This document shows, in pieces, positions 1-9,357 of a stretch of DNA of 32,175 nucleotides. Position numbers and translations under genes: made by a program. The notes beneath the pieces were generated by a model, which saw only the letters and a program-made list of their open reading frames with translations, was not told the origin of the DNA and did no database searches. The DNA lies in NCBI RefSeq assembly GCF_000245755.1, contig NZ_JH601088.1, positions 235,970-268,144 of the forward strand. The letters are read 5' to 3'. Position 1 is the stretch's first letter, and every line of letters starts with the position of its first letter. This DNA comes from Helcococcus kunzii ATCC 51366. Its GTDB lineage: Bacteria; Bacillota; Clostridia; Tissierellales; Peptoniphilaceae.

Positions 1-117
<117 letters not shown>

Positions 118-130
118 TAGAAAGATGGAA

Positions 131-153
131 AAAGAGGCTGCAGCCTCTTTTTT
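131..153 (+). terminator. Intrinsic terminator after the partial wall-binding gene
   Basis: A perfect 20-bp palindrome, AAAGAGGCTGCAGCCTCTTT, runs into a T tract. The same GAGGC/GCCTC stem with a different loop terminates the next gene at 3421-3443. Confidence 0.85.
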
Positions 154-225
154 CTATTTGAAATTTGCTCATAATATGTTGGCATTAGTGTTTGTTGATG
201 GTTAGACCTCAAAGGATTAAGGAAT

Positions 226-597
226 TTTACTTGGTTATTTTGATATTTTAAATTTGCCAAGTAGATATTTTGTCCAATTTACTTGGTTATTTTGATATTT
301 TAAAATACCAAAGTATAATTTTTGCTCCATTTACTTGGTTATTATAGAATTTTAATATACCCAAGTAAATTTTATGAAATTTATAATAATATTTACTTGG
401 TAAAAAGATTTTTTTTAAATAACCAAGTAAATCTAAATATTTTACTACTTGGTAAATATTGATTTCTAATTTTTCCCAAGTAAATTGTGGAAATTTACTA
501 CTAGGTAAAATAAAGATTTTAAAATAACCAAGTAAATTATATAAAATAGATTTACCAGCATTTATAAAAGTGATTATATGAAAATGTACAAGGTAAT
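226..597. repeat. Hairpin array A: about seven 40-bp palindromic units
   Basis: Units begin near 226, 278, 330, 392, 441, 494 and 551. Each starts with TTTACTTGG or a close variant and ends with the complementary CCAAGTAAA, enclosing an AT-rich loop. The first three units are spaced exactly 52 bp apart and the later ones 49 to 62 bp. Single-stranded spacers are about 9 to 22 nt and not conserved. The last unit (TTTACC...GGTAA) is degenerate. No open reading frame is credible through the array. It lies after a terminator and well upstream of the GH18 gene start. A second array with the same geometry but other arm sequences is at 17561-17920. Confidence 0.8.
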
Positions 598-654
598 TTT
601 TGTAAATATCAACCGAAAAATGGTCCACGATAATAATCGAAAAACAGTCCATTG

Positions 655-858
655 AACTCCTCAATTCCTCTCTCAACATCATATCCCCAAATCACCCATT
701 CCCCCTACATAATCACCCCCAACTATCCATTCCCTCAAGCCTACCATTACACCCGCATAATCACCACCCAACTATCCATTTCCTCAATCCCACCATTCCA
801 CTCGAATAATCAATTCCAAACTTCCCATTCCCCCAAATTTACCACTCTACCACCTTAT
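655..858 (+). repeat. C-rich, G-depleted tandem repeat of about 48 bp
   Basis: Three copies of a roughly 48-bp unit begin at 709, 757 and 806 with ATAATCA and contain AACTATCCATTCCCTCAA or variants; a degenerate copy lies at 678-708. By hand count, 661-840 is about 43% C, and 655-858 contains only three G residues, on a background near 30% G+C. The strand bias is extreme. The reading frame through it (Pro/Ser/Thr-rich, TTG start, no ribosome site) looks like a by-product of composition. The bias resembles Rho-utilisation regions, but no function is shown. Confidence 0.7.
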
Positions 859-986
859 GAAATCATATTCATATAAACCGCTATCAAATGATAAAACGAT
901 GAAACTCTTTTCTAATTTGTGTAATGTAGTGAAATTCATGTATTCGTATAGTATACTAAATTTGAAATGAATTAATGGAGGTAAGT

Positions 987-3419
987 ATGAAAAGATTTAC
1001 AAAATCAATGGTAAGTTTATTGCTAGCATTTGTTATGTTGTTTAGTGCATTGCCTATGGAAAATGGGCAAGTACAGGCATCGGATAATGCTGATTCCATT
1101 TTGCTTACAAAATCAGATGAGTCAATAATTTTTGCTAAATGGACAAGTAGTGGTGATAGTACAAATAAATTAAATGATGGCGTTGTTAGTTATAATAACG
1201 ATCCTGCAAATAGATGGACAGACTGGAAACCATCTGATACACTGGCTGAAAACTGGGTAAGTGTAGTATTTGGTTCAAGTGTTGATATTAGGGAAAGTGA
1301 AGTTAATAAACTTGATATTCATTTCTATCAAGATAGTGGATGTCTACTTCCTGCAAAATATGTTGTCCAATATTATACAGGTGAAAAGTTGACTAAGGTT
1401 CCAGATAGATTTGGATATGGGGAAGATACTGTTTTAGATGATGATGCAAATTGGAAGGATGTTACATTAAAGGGAGAATATCCTAATCCACAATTAAATG
1501 GTGTGACTTCTTTAGAGTTTGAACCAGTTAAGACTCAAGCGATTAGAATTAAGTTAGTTGCACAAACTGGTAAATCATTAGGTATGACAGAGTTGAAGGC
1601 TTTTGGTAAAAGGATTAATGAAACTCCAATCAAAAAAGATTTATCTAAAGAAGAAATAATTGCACAATTTGATAAATTAGAACACTTTAATAAAGATATT
1701 AAAGCAGATTTTATATCTAAAATTGGTTCACAAACACCAGATTCATTGATTAAATATGCTCAAGAAATGAATGATAGATTAAATTATTACAAAAATGAAA
1801 TGAAGGCACCAGAAGCGCCAGAGCTACCTAAACTTGAAGAACCATTGTATGGTGGTTGGTTTAGAACTTGGCATGATCAATACTCAGATCCAGATGAAGA
1901 TAGACCAAACTATTTTGGTGATATTCCAGGGGAAGTAGATTTAGCATTTGTATTCCATGATGGAACTAAACCATATAGTGAATTTTGGAAAGTGTTGACT
2001 GAAAAATATGTACCTGAAATGCATGCAAGGGGTACAAGAGTAATCAGAACAATGGGTGTTAAAATGATGTATAATGACCTTGCTGATGAAGACGGTAATA
2101 TTTTCCCAAAAACACATGAGGGAAATATGAAGAAAGCACAATACATTGTTGAAACAATGGTAAACAGATATGGTTTAGATGGTGTTGATATAGATATAGA
2201 ATGGCATGACACATACAGAAGAAGTCCAAATCCAATCACTCAAGAGGAAGAAGATAGAGCGGTAGAAATCATTAAGGAAATCGCAAGACTACTTCATGAA
2301 CGTGGTAAATTATTTATCATCGATACAAATATGACTGGTAATCAAAAGATTTTAACAAGAATTTATGATGATGCTGATTATGTTTTACTTCAAGCTTACG
2401 GATATAGAAAATTCTTTGGATCTGAATTTAAAAATAAATTAGAAGAAAGATGGCAAACATTCAAGCCATATATCAAACCAGAACAATTTATTTTAGGTTT
2501 CTCATTCTATGAAGAAAGAGATAGCTGGAATGAATGGAATGACATCTCAGATAAAGTAGCTGGTTCAGCTGCTGAAGAATATGCATTGTGGCAACCAGAA
2601 GGCGGAAAGAATGGTAACAAAGCCGGAATAGTTTCTTATGCGATTGATAGAGATGGTGTTAAATTTAAAGATGACAATATCTACACAACAGACTATAGTT
2701 TATCTAAAGAATTAAAACATTTAATGGTATTCGAAAAGGATAGAAATATCGTAATCGAAGAAATTAAGAAATTAGATTTAGATGAAGAAACTATGAATGG
2801 ATTTATCAAGGAAGCTACAGATTTAGAATTTGTTTATGAATCTAGTGTTACTCCTTATGATGTTTTAGAAAAGGCTAAAAAAGCTGTACCAACTCCTGAA
2901 GTTAAACACGGATGGGAACAAGTTGGAGATAAATGGACATATTTTGATAATGGCGAACAAGCTAAATCAGAATGGAAATGGATAGAAAATGCTTGGAAGT
3001 TCTTTAATTCTAAAGGTGAATCAATGACACAAACTTACCATGAAAATGGCAAGGTTTGGTTATCGCTAGAAGGCCCAGAAACAAGATATCACAAGGGTTG
3101 GTGGACAAATCCAGTAAATGGATACAGATACTTCTTTAGATTATCTTCAGGTACAATGGTTAAGGACAGACAATTTATAGATGGAAATTGGAGATTCTTC
3201 AGAAAATCTGGAACAATGGCTACAGGTTGGCAAAAACTTCCACTAGGTTGGATGTACTTTAGAGAAGGTACAGGTACACAAGCATACGGATGGCAATGGA
3301 TTGACGGTGTTTGGACTTATCTAAGACCTTCAACAGGTACAAGAGTTTCCGGTAAACAATGGATTGACGGAAAATGGCACAACTTTACTTGGGATGGAAA
3401 ATTAATAGGAAAAAGATAG
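987..3419 (+). CDS. Secreted GH18 endo-beta-N-acetylglucosaminidase-like protein with wall-binding repeats
   Basis: The start is ATG 987, five bases after GGAGG at 977-981; an upstream in-frame ATG at 975 has no such site. The 810-residue product has a signal peptide (cleavage after VQA, residue 31). A galactose-binding (F5/8 type C-like) domain spans about 35-205, a helical linker about 210-280, and a GH18 barrel about 286-560. The GH18 signature DGVDIDIE is at 398-405, with E405 the expected acid catalyst. About seven Trp/Gly-rich choline-binding-type repeats occupy 642-810. The barrel most resembles the EndoS/EndoE type that cuts the chitobiose core of N-glycans, so host glycoprotein deglycosylation is the likely role; the substrate is inference. 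The repeats probably hold it non-covalently on the cell wall. No LPXTG motif is present. Confidence 0.85.
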   Translation: MKRFTKSMVSLLLAFVMLFSALPMENGQVQASDNADSILLTKSDESIIFAKWTSSGDSTNKLNDGVVSYNNDPANRWTDWKPSDTLAENWVSVVFGSSVDIRESEVNKLDIHFYQDSGCLLPAKYVVQYYTGEKLTKVPDRFGYGEDTVLDDDANWKDVTLKGEYPNPQLNGVTSLEFEPVKTQAIRIKLVAQTGKSLGMTELKAFGKRINETPIKKDLSKEEIIAQFDKLEHFNKDIKADFISKIGSQTPDSLIKYAQEMNDRLNYYKNEMKAPEAPELPKLEEPLYGGWFRTWHDQYSDPDEDRPNYFGDIPGEVDLAFVFHDGTKPYSEFWKVLTEKYVPEMHARGTRVIRTMGVKMMYNDLADEDGNIFPKTHEGNMKKAQYIVETMVNRYGLDGVDIDIEWHDTYRRSPNPITQEEEDRAVEIIKEIARLLHERGKLFIIDTNMTGNQKILTRIYDDADYVLLQAYGYRKFFGSEFKNKLEERWQTFKPYIKPEQFILGFSFYEERDSWNEWNDISDKVAGSAAEEYALWQPEGGKNGNKAGIVSYAIDRDGVKFKDDNIYTTDYSLSKELKHLMVFEKDRNIVIEEIKKLDLDEETMNGFIKEATDLEFVYESSVTPYDVLEKAKKAVPTPEVKHGWEQVGDKWTYFDNGEQAKSEWKWIENAWKFFNSKGESMTQTYHENGKVWLSLEGPETRYHKGWWTNPVNGYRYFFRLSSGTMVKDRQFIDGNWRFFRKSGTMATGWQKLPLGWMYFREGTGTQAYGWQWIDGVWTYLRPSTGTRVSGKQWIDGKWHNFTWDGKLIGKR

Positions 3420-3420
3420 A

Positions 3421-3443
3421 AAAGAGGCTTCGGCCTCTTTTTC
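3421..3443 (+). terminator. Intrinsic terminator of the GH18 gene
   Basis: The stem AAAAGAGGC/GCCTCTTTTT is closed by a TTCG tetraloop and starts directly after the stop codon. Confidence 0.9.
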
Positions 3444-3446
3444 ATT

Positions 3447-3479
3447 TGCAAACAAATTCATAATTTTAGTGATATAATA
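3447..3479 (+). promoter_or_regulatory. Extended -10 promoter for the aldo/keto reductase operon
   Basis: TGATATAAT at 3471-3479 is a perfect extended -10 (TGN-TATAAT). TTGCAA at 3447 is 21 bp upstream, too far for a good -35, so the extended -10 probably carries recognition. Confidence 0.55.
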
Positions 3480-3512
3480 TATTCAAAATATAAAATAAAA
3501 ATAGGGGGAGTA

Positions 3513-4430
3513 ATGGAACAAATTAAAATTGGAAAATCTGATTTGAAAGCTAGTAGATTAATTTTGGGATGTATGAGAATGGAGGCTAAATCAGTAGAGG
3601 AAGCTAAAGAAGTTATTGAAAAAGCATATAGTGTAGGGATTAATCATATTGATCATGCAGATATATATGGTGGTGGAAAATCAGAAGAGATATTTGCTGA
3701 AGCATTGAAATTAACAGATATTAAAAGGGAAGATTTAATAATTCAATCAAAATGTGGGATTAGAAAAGGATTCTATGACTTTTCCTATGATCACATCATG
3801 AGATCAGTTGAAGGTATACTTGAAAGACTTCAAACTGACTATTTAGATATCTTACTATTACACAGACCGGATACATTGATGGAGCCAGAAGAGGTGGCTA
3901 AAGCATTTAAGGAACTTCACTATTCTGGTAAGGTAAGAAATTTTGGTTTGAGTAATGCAAATCCTGGTCAAATAAAGTTGTTACAAAAATTTGTAGAGTT
4001 TCCATTGATTATTGACCAATTAGAATTTGGTCCTGCTCATACACCAATGATTGATTCTGGCTTAAATGTAAATATGAAAAATATCGCTGGTGTAAATAGA
4101 GAAGACAGTATTTTAGAGTTTACAAGATTGGAAGAGATAACCATTCAAACATGGTCACCATTCCAAGTGAATTTGGAGGAAGGGCTATTCATTAAACATT
4201 CTAACTATGCTGAACTAACACAAAAATTAGAGACTATGGCAGAGGCAAGAAATGTTAGTTTAGAAGCGATGGTTACTGCTTGGATTTTGAGACATCCTGC
4301 TAAAATGCAAATGATTTTAGGTTCAATGAATCCTCAAAGAATTGAAGAAATTGCAAAGGGTGCAGATATCGAACTGTCTAGGGAAGAATGGTACGAAATA
4401 TATAGAAGTGCGGGTAATTTATTACCATAG
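3513..4430 (+). CDS. Aldo/keto reductase family oxidoreductase
   Basis: A 305-residue single-domain protein, the usual size for the family, after an AGGGGG ribosome site. It fits the NAD(P)H-dependent aldo/keto reductase fold. The expected catalytic tetrad is visible as D47 and Y52 (in IDHADIYGGG), K80 (QSKCG) and H117 (LLLHRPD). The later GLSNANPGQ segment is the usual post-barrel strand/turn. It resembles the YdhF-type cytosolic reductases, whose physiological substrate is often unknown. The hydrolase gene begins 8 bp after its stop codon, so the two are probably co-transcribed. No specific carbonyl substrate can be assigned. Confidence 0.85.
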   Translation: MEQIKIGKSDLKASRLILGCMRMEAKSVEEAKEVIEKAYSVGINHIDHADIYGGGKSEEIFAEALKLTDIKREDLIIQSKCGIRKGFYDFSYDHIMRSVEGILERLQTDYLDILLLHRPDTLMEPEEVAKAFKELHYSGKVRNFGLSNANPGQIKLLQKFVEFPLIIDQLEFGPAHTPMIDSGLNVNMKNIAGVNREDSILEFTRLEEITIQTWSPFQVNLEEGLFIKHSNYAELTQKLETMAEARNVSLEAMVTAWILRHPAKMQMILGSMNPQRIEEIAKGADIELSREEWYEIYRSAGNLLP

Positions 4431-4438
4431 GAGAGAAG

Positions 4439-4984
4439 ATGAAAGCTTTAATTAATATTGATTATACAAATGATTTTGTGGCAAGTGATGGGAAATTAAC
4501 TGCTGGGAAAGTTGCACAAAATCTTGAAGAATACATTGTAGACATTACAAAAGAATTTTACGAAAATGGAGACTTTGTTGTCTTTGCAATTGATAATCAT
4601 TTTGAAAATGATAAATTTCACCCAGAAAGTAAGCTATTTCCACCACACAATATAAATGGTACAGATGGCCAAAAATTGTATGGAAAACTTGAAGATTTGT
4701 ATCAAAAAATAAAGAATAGCGATAATGTTTATTATACATTCAAAACTCGATATTCAGCATTTCATGGTACCGATATTGAAACAAAATTAAGAGAAAGAAA
4801 TATTACAGAAGTGCATTTAGTAGGTGTGGTCACAGATATCTGTGTGCTACATACTGCAATAGATGCGTATAATAAGGGATTTGACATAGTTGTACATGAA
4901 AAAGGAGTGCAATCATTTAACTCAGATGGTCATAAATGGGCACTTCAACATTTTAAAAATTCTTTAGGCGCTAGAGTGGTATGA
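4439..4984 (+). CDS. Isochorismatase-family cysteine hydrolase, nicotinamidase-like
   Basis: The 181-residue protein has the cysteine-hydrolase triad expected for nicotinamidase/isochorismatase enzymes: D8 (NIDYTNDF), K102 (FKTRYSAF) and C135 (GVVTDICVLHT). The segment AIDNHFENDKFHPES fits the metal-binding loop region of nicotinamidases. If it is a nicotinamidase, it deamidates nicotinamide to nicotinate for NAD salvage; a related amidase cannot be excluded. GGAGAG precedes ATG 4439, 8 bp after the reductase stop. The pairing with an NAD(P)H-dependent reductase fits redox-cofactor metabolism but does not prove it. Confidence 0.8.
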   Translation: MKALINIDYTNDFVASDGKLTAGKVAQNLEEYIVDITKEFYENGDFVVFAIDNHFENDKFHPESKLFPPHNINGTDGQKLYGKLEDLYQKIKNSDNVYYTFKTRYSAFHGTDIETKLRERNITEVHLVGVVTDICVLHTAIDAYNKGFDIVVHEKGVQSFNSDGHKWALQHFKNSLGARVV

Positions 4985-5027
4985 AATTATAATATATATA
5001 AGTAATAAACATATAATTATAGTTATA

Positions 5028-5056
5028 TTGACAACTTTTTTAGAAAAAGGTATAAT
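5028..5056 (+). promoter_or_regulatory. Perfect consensus sigma-70 promoter for the protease operon
   Basis: TTGACA (5028-5033), a 17-bp spacer and TATAAT (5051-5056) match the consensus exactly. Transcription would start near 5063 and leave a leader of about 120 nt, very AT-rich and without an obvious structure. Confidence 0.8.
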
Positions 5057-5181
5057 TATAGATATTTATATTTTTATATATTTATTTTATTATTTTTGAA
5101 ATAAAGTTTTTAAATTACCATTATTTTTATGAAGATTTAATTAAGATAAAATTTATATTTAAATAAAAGTTGGAGGAATAT

Positions 5182-6342
5182 ATGAAAAAATTGGTCAGTT
5201 TATTTCTTTTTGTAGCTGTATTTATTTTAAGTACTTTTTCTAAGGCGTTCGCATATAAAAACGAAGAACACTTACATAAATATAATCAAGATTATTTTGA
5301 CGAAATACTGAATATGTCTAATTTTAAGTCAAAAAAATATAAATCACTTTTTGTTTTTAATAATAATTTGAATTATGGCAAGTATCCTGAATATTTTGGG
5401 GGAAATTATATAAAGGATGATAAATTATATATAAACATGATAAAAGAATATACAAAGTTTAAAGTTTTGAATAGCTTAGAATATAAAATATTTGAACAAA
5501 TTTATGACAAAATTGAATTAAAATATGTAGATTATTCTATGAATTATTTAGAAAATGTCTATAATATTTTAGATAATTATTTCTCAGGAAGAGTAAAGTA
5601 CATAGAATATGATGTAAAGTTTAGTATAGATGTTGAAAATAATAGAATTAATTTTCAAATAGAAGATATAAGCGAAAATAAAATAAAAGATATATTAAGA
5701 ATAGTTGGTGATAGAAATATTTTTAGTTTTACTAATTTATTAAAAACTAAAAATCAAGCTTCAGTGTATCCGGGACATCAGATATCAAGTAGAAAAGTGA
5801 TTACAAAGGCTGGAGCTAGTAGTTCTCTTGGTTATGCTGTTAGTTATAATGGTAAAAATGGATTTGTTATGTCTGGTCATGGTTCAGATGTAGGTCATTT
5901 TATTTTTAGTAAGGGTAAAAAAATTGGAATAACAAGAAAAAAACAAAATAGAGCTACAATAGATGCTTCTTATGTTGAAATAACAGATAAAGGGTTTAGT
6001 GTAAACAATAAGATCGAAGGACATAAATTAAAAAGTGCTGCATTTAACCCTGTAGTTGGTAGCAGAATTAGCAAAGTTGGATTTGCTACAGGAACTACTG
6101 TTGGGTATGTTAAATCTATAAATTCAAGTTGGACAGATAAAACAAGTGGAATTTATTATTCAAATATGTCAGAATCAAATTATAAATCAGCTAGTGGAGA
6201 TAGTGGGGGATTAGTATATTTTAAAATACCAAATTCATTAGAATATTTGATTGTAGGAATACATAAAGATGGGGGTAATGGTATTGCACATTATACCAAG
6301 GCTTCAGAAATTAATAGAATCTTTGGATTAAAGGTGAAATAG
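5182..6342 (+). CDS. Secreted trypsin/streptogrisin-like serine protease with pro-region
   Basis: The start is ATG 5182 after GGAGGA at 5172-5177; a TTG at 5170 is not needed. The 386-residue product begins with a signal peptide ending in KAFA (residue 20). A pro-region of about 175 residues is rich in Lys, Tyr and Asn. The C-terminal domain is a chymotrypsin-fold protease with triad H233 (MSGHG), D261 (ATIDASYVE) and S341 (SASGDSGG). Short loops and few cysteines suggest the bacterial alpha-lytic/streptogrisin (S1) group, in which the pro-region aids folding and is removed. It is probably released or loosely held, as no anchor is seen. The lipoprotein gene starts at the next base after its stop. 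Confidence 0.8.
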   Translation: MKKLVSLFLFVAVFILSTFSKAFAYKNEEHLHKYNQDYFDEILNMSNFKSKKYKSLFVFNNNLNYGKYPEYFGGNYIKDDKLYINMIKEYTKFKVLNSLEYKIFEQIYDKIELKYVDYSMNYLENVYNILDNYFSGRVKYIEYDVKFSIDVENNRINFQIEDISENKIKDILRIVGDRNIFSFTNLLKTKNQASVYPGHQISSRKVITKAGASSSLGYAVSYNGKNGFVMSGHGSDVGHFIFSKGKKIGITRKKQNRATIDASYVEITDKGFSVNNKIEGHKLKSAAFNPVVGSRISKVGFATGTTVGYVKSINSSWTDKTSGIYYSNMSESNYKSASGDSGGLVYFKIPNSLEYLIVGIHKDGGNGIAHYTKASEINRIFGLKVK

Positions 6343-6777
6343 ATGAAAAAAAAATTCTTTATATATTTAATAATTTTAACGTTATTCTTAAATGCTTGCT
6401 CTAAAAGGGAATTAAAATACACATTTCAAAAAGATATAGAAAATCAAAATATTAGTATTGAGGCTGAGATTCAAAGTAATAAAAATATAATGGCTATATA
6501 CACTAATAATTTTGATGAAACATTAAATACAGGTTTAGAAGTTAAATACTATTATTTAGAGGGAAAAGAATGGAAAGAGATTAGTACGGGTTATGAAACT
6601 TGGAATAGTATAATGATGGAAATACAGAGCGGAGAAAGTTATAAAGAAGAAATTAGTTTTGAAAAACATTTAAATGATGAAGATTTAAAGCCCGGTAAAT
6701 ATAGAATATCAAAGACATTTACTTTAGAAAACAGTAAAAAAATTGTAATAAAATCTATTTACTTTACAATAGAATAG
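6343..6777 (+). CDS. Small surface lipoprotein paired with the protease
   Basis: A 144-residue protein with a type II signal peptide (charged KKK start, lipobox LNAC, lipidated C19). The mature part is beta-rich. Its ending (KPGKYRISKTFT plus a final strand) resembles Ig-like lipoprotein domains of the Big_14 kind; that match is from memory, not a search. Its ATG immediately follows the protease stop codon, so it is co-transcribed and perhaps translationally coupled. A role as protease inhibitor, foldase or membrane tether is possible, but nothing in the sequence proves one. Confidence 0.7.
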   Translation: MKKKFFIYLIILTLFLNACSKRELKYTFQKDIENQNISIEAEIQSNKNIMAIYTNNFDETLNTGLEVKYYYLEGKEWKEISTGYETWNSIMMEIQSGESYKEEISFEKHLNDEDLKPGKYRISKTFTLENSKKIVIKSIYFTIE

Positions 6778-6814
6778 AAATAAAAGATTTAACTAAATTA
6801 AAAACTGTCAAAAT

Positions 6815-6898
6815 AGTACCAAAATTAATATTTTCAGATTTTGTTCCAAATTTTTGAGAGAGAATGGTACTAAAATTTGCAATTTAGATTTTAGTATC
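6815..6898. repeat. Two degenerate hairpin units with about 50-bp period
   Basis: GGTACTAAAAT (6866-6876) pairs with ATTTTAGTATC (6888-6898). About 50 bp earlier, GTACCAAAAT (6816) faces ATTTTGTTCC (to 6846) with poorer pairing. The spacing resembles arrays A and B, so this may be a small or worn copy of the same kind of element. Confidence 0.4.
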
Positions 6899-6907
6899 AA
6901 ATTTTAA

Positions 6908-6962
6908 GAGTCGTCAATATCATATGGTAATTATCCCAACAAATATTGATGATTCTTTTTTA
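6908..6962 (+). terminator. Terminator of the protease-lipoprotein operon
   Basis: GAGTCGTCAATAT (6908-6920) pairs, with two G-U wobbles, with ATATTGATGATTC (6943-6955), followed by a T run. The loop is long (about 22 nt). The rest of the gap up to the next promoter is plain AT-rich sequence. Confidence 0.65.
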
Positions 6963-7110
6963 TTATCTTAAAAAGATACATTGTAAAGTATTTTATCAAA
7001 AGCACTAAAGGTTCAATCTTTAACATTTATTATATTATATATTTTCTCCTTAGTATTTGTTACATTTTAAGCATATTTTTAAAAAAATTCCATTTTTATT
7101 TAAATAATCA

Positions 7111-7139
7111 TTGAATTACGTTTTCCATTGTTATATAAT
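7111..7139 (+). promoter_or_regulatory. Sigma-70 promoter for the EF-G-like gene
   Basis: TTGAAT (7111-7116), a 17-bp spacer and TATAAT (7134-7139). Confidence 0.7.
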
Positions 7140-7173
7140 TTAATCATGATAATAAAGAAAAATTGGAGGTATT

Positions 7174-9252
7174 ATGAAAAACTATAATACAAGTAGGATC
7201 AAGAATGTAGCTTTAGTTGGGCACAGTGACAGTGGTAAAACTTCTTTAGTGGAAGCTTTGTTATATAAGTCAGGTGCAATTGGAAAGTTAGGAAATATTG
7301 ATTCTGGAAATACAGTATCCGATTTTGATAGAGAAGAAATAGATAGAAAAGCTTCTATTAGCTTATCAGTAGCAAGTGTCGAATGGAAGGACACCAAGAT
7401 TAATTTAATCGATGCACCAGGATATTTTGATTTTGAGGGACAAGTAAAATCAGCTCTAAAGGCTAGCGAAGCAGCTCTATTTGTCATAGATGCTCAATCT
7501 GGAATCGAAGTTGGTACAGAAAAATATTGGAAATATTGTGAAAAAATAGGTTTACCTAGAATTATTTTTGTAAATAAAATTGATAAAGAAGATGTTAATT
7601 TTAACGAACTTGTAGCAAATCTACATATTAAATTTGGGAAAAAGGTTACTCCTTTAGTGTTGACATTGGGTGATGGAGCTCATCCAGGATCCGGTCAAGA
7701 TTTCAAAGGTTTAATTGATGTTATGAGAAAAGAAGCGTATCAATATGATGGATTTGAAAGAGAAAAGACAAGCATTCCAGAGATACGTATGCTAGAAGTT
7801 GAAGAAGTTTATAATCAATTGGCAGAAATAGTTGCAATGACTGATGATAAATTAATGGATAAATTCTTTGAAGGTATTAATTTTACGACTGAAGAATTTG
7901 CTAAAGGTATCACTTCTGCAATGATTTCAGGTAGTGTTGTGCCATTAATTGTTGGGTCTGCTACAATGGGTTATGGTATAGATGAATTATTAGATATTAT
8001 TTCATATTATATGCCAGCTCCAAATAATAAAAAGGCGCATATTGGATTTAGACCGATAGAAGGTGAAAATCTGCCTGTGGATGAAAATGAACCATTCTCA
8101 GCATATGTATTTAAGACATATATTGATCCATTTGTTGGTAAAATTACATTATTTAAAGTATTGTCAGGTAAGCTTAAGAAAGATTCAAATATTTATAATT
8201 CAACAAGAAAAGTTGAAGAAAAACCTGGCGGATTATTTAGATTAGAAGGTAAGAAACAAGTTGAAATTGATGAAGTAATTGCTGGTGATATTGCGGCGGT
8301 TACAAAATTAGAAGAAACAGAGACTGGTGATACATTCTCAGATAAAAATAATCCAATCGTTTATAAGACATTGAAACAACCTCAAGCGTCATTGACATAT
8401 GCGATTGTGCCAAAATCTAAGAAAGACGAAGATAAGATTGGTCACGCATTACAAAGATTGCAAGAGGAAGATACAAGTTTTGTATTTGAAAGAAATAATG
8501 AAACTAAACAACTTACAATTTCTGGTGTTGGGAATGTTCAACTTCAAGCTGTTTTAGATAAATTGAAAAACAAATATCAAGTTGAAACAGAAATTATTCC
8601 ACTAAGAATACCATATAGAGAGACTATCACTGGTAAGAGTGATGTACAAGGTAAGCATAAGAAACAATCTGGTGGTGCTGGCCAATATGGTGATGTATTT
8701 ATTAGATTTGAGCCAATCGAAGAAGGTTTCGAATTTGCTGAAGAGGTATTCGGTGGGGCGGTACCGAAAAACTATTTCCCAGCAGTAGAAAAAGGTCTTG
8801 AAGAATCCTTAGAAAAAGGTATTTTAGCTGGTTATCCAGTAGTTGGTATCAAAGCTACACTTTATGATGGGTCATACCACCCAGTTGACTCAAATGAAAT
8901 GGCATTTAAGCTTGCTGCTTCAATAGCATTCAAGGAAGGTATGAAGAAAGCTAATCCAGTATTACTTGAACCAATTATGAAGCTTGAAACATCCATTCCA
9001 GAAGATTACATGGGTGATGTAATGGGTGATATCAATAAGAAACGTGGTAGAATTATAGGAATGGAGCCACAAGAAGACGGCACTCAAGTAATAATTGCTG
9101 AAGCGCCTTATGCGGAATTGTTCGAATATGCAATTGATCTCCGTTCAATGACACAAGGTAGAGGTTCATTTGAAATGGAATTTGTAAGATATGAACAAGT
9201 TCCTAGAGAACAAACTGATAAGATTATTGAAGAAGCACAAGCACAAGAATAG
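7174..9252 (+). CDS. EF-G-like translational GTPase
   Basis: A 692-residue protein, the full length for the EF-G family, starting after TTGGAGG. The GTPase motifs are G1 GHSDSGKTS at 16-24, G3 DAPGY from 80 and NKID at 134-137. Domains II to V follow, including SGGAGQYGDVFIRFEP of domain IV. It differs from canonical EF-G: G1 reads GHSDSGKTS rather than GHIDAGKTT, and the switch I segment is RKASISLSV instead of RGITI. It stands alone rather than with rpsL/rpsG/tufA. This places it in the second EF-G-like group (often called EF-G2), whose exact role in translation or ribosome rescue is not settled. It has its own promoter and terminator. Confidence 0.85.
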   Translation: MKNYNTSRIKNVALVGHSDSGKTSLVEALLYKSGAIGKLGNIDSGNTVSDFDREEIDRKASISLSVASVEWKDTKINLIDAPGYFDFEGQVKSALKASEAALFVIDAQSGIEVGTEKYWKYCEKIGLPRIIFVNKIDKEDVNFNELVANLHIKFGKKVTPLVLTLGDGAHPGSGQDFKGLIDVMRKEAYQYDGFEREKTSIPEIRMLEVEEVYNQLAEIVAMTDDKLMDKFFEGINFTTEEFAKGITSAMISGSVVPLIVGSATMGYGIDELLDIISYYMPAPNNKKAHIGFRPIEGENLPVDENEPFSAYVFKTYIDPFVGKITLFKVLSGKLKKDSNIYNSTRKVEEKPGGLFRLEGKKQVEIDEVIAGDIAAVTKLEETETGDTFSDKNNPIVYKTLKQPQASLTYAIVPKSKKDEDKIGHALQRLQEEDTSFVFERNNETKQLTISGVGNVQLQAVLDKLKNKYQVETEIIPLRIPYRETITGKSDVQGKHKKQSGGAGQYGDVFIRFEPIEEGFEFAEEVFGGAVPKNYFPAVEKGLEESLEKGILAGYPVVGIKATLYDGSYHPVDSNEMAFKLAASIAFKEGMKKANPVLLEPIMKLETSIPEDYMGDVMGDINKKRGRIIGMEPQEDGTQVIIAEAPYAELFEYAIDLRSMTQGRGSFEMEFVRYEQVPREQTDKIIEEAQAQE

Positions 9253-9277
9253 CATTTACAATGTAAATTGAATTTAG

Positions 9278-9307
9278 ATGGAGTTAGAGAAATCTGACTC
9301 CATTTTT
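9278..9307 (+). terminator. Terminator of the EF-G-like gene
   Basis: ATGGAGTTAGA and TCTGACTCCAT form an 11-bp stem with one G-U pair and a GAAA tetraloop, followed by TTTTT. Confidence 0.9.
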
Positions 9308-9334
9308 GCATTTAGGGTATATATAGTCTATACT
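9306..9334 (+). promoter_or_regulatory. Promoter for the DUF697-type GTPase
   Basis: TTGCAT (9306-9311), a 17-bp spacer and TATACT (9329-9334), just after the preceding terminator. Confidence 0.5.
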
Positions 9335-9357
9335 GTTTAGCATTAAGCGAGGTGAGT

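Noticed and set aside
226..597. CRISPR array
   Set aside because: Repeats are full palindromes with short spacers of about 9 to 22 nt, unit sequence varies, and no cas gene is in the window. The same holds for 17561-17920.
287..682. 131-residue minus-strand reading frame
   Set aside because: It runs through hairpin array A; its protein merely repeats the translated palindromes and there is no ribosome site.
652..876. 74-residue plus-strand reading frame
   Set aside because: It lies in the C-rich repeat, starts with TTG without a ribosome site, and its Ser/Pro/Thr content follows from composition.
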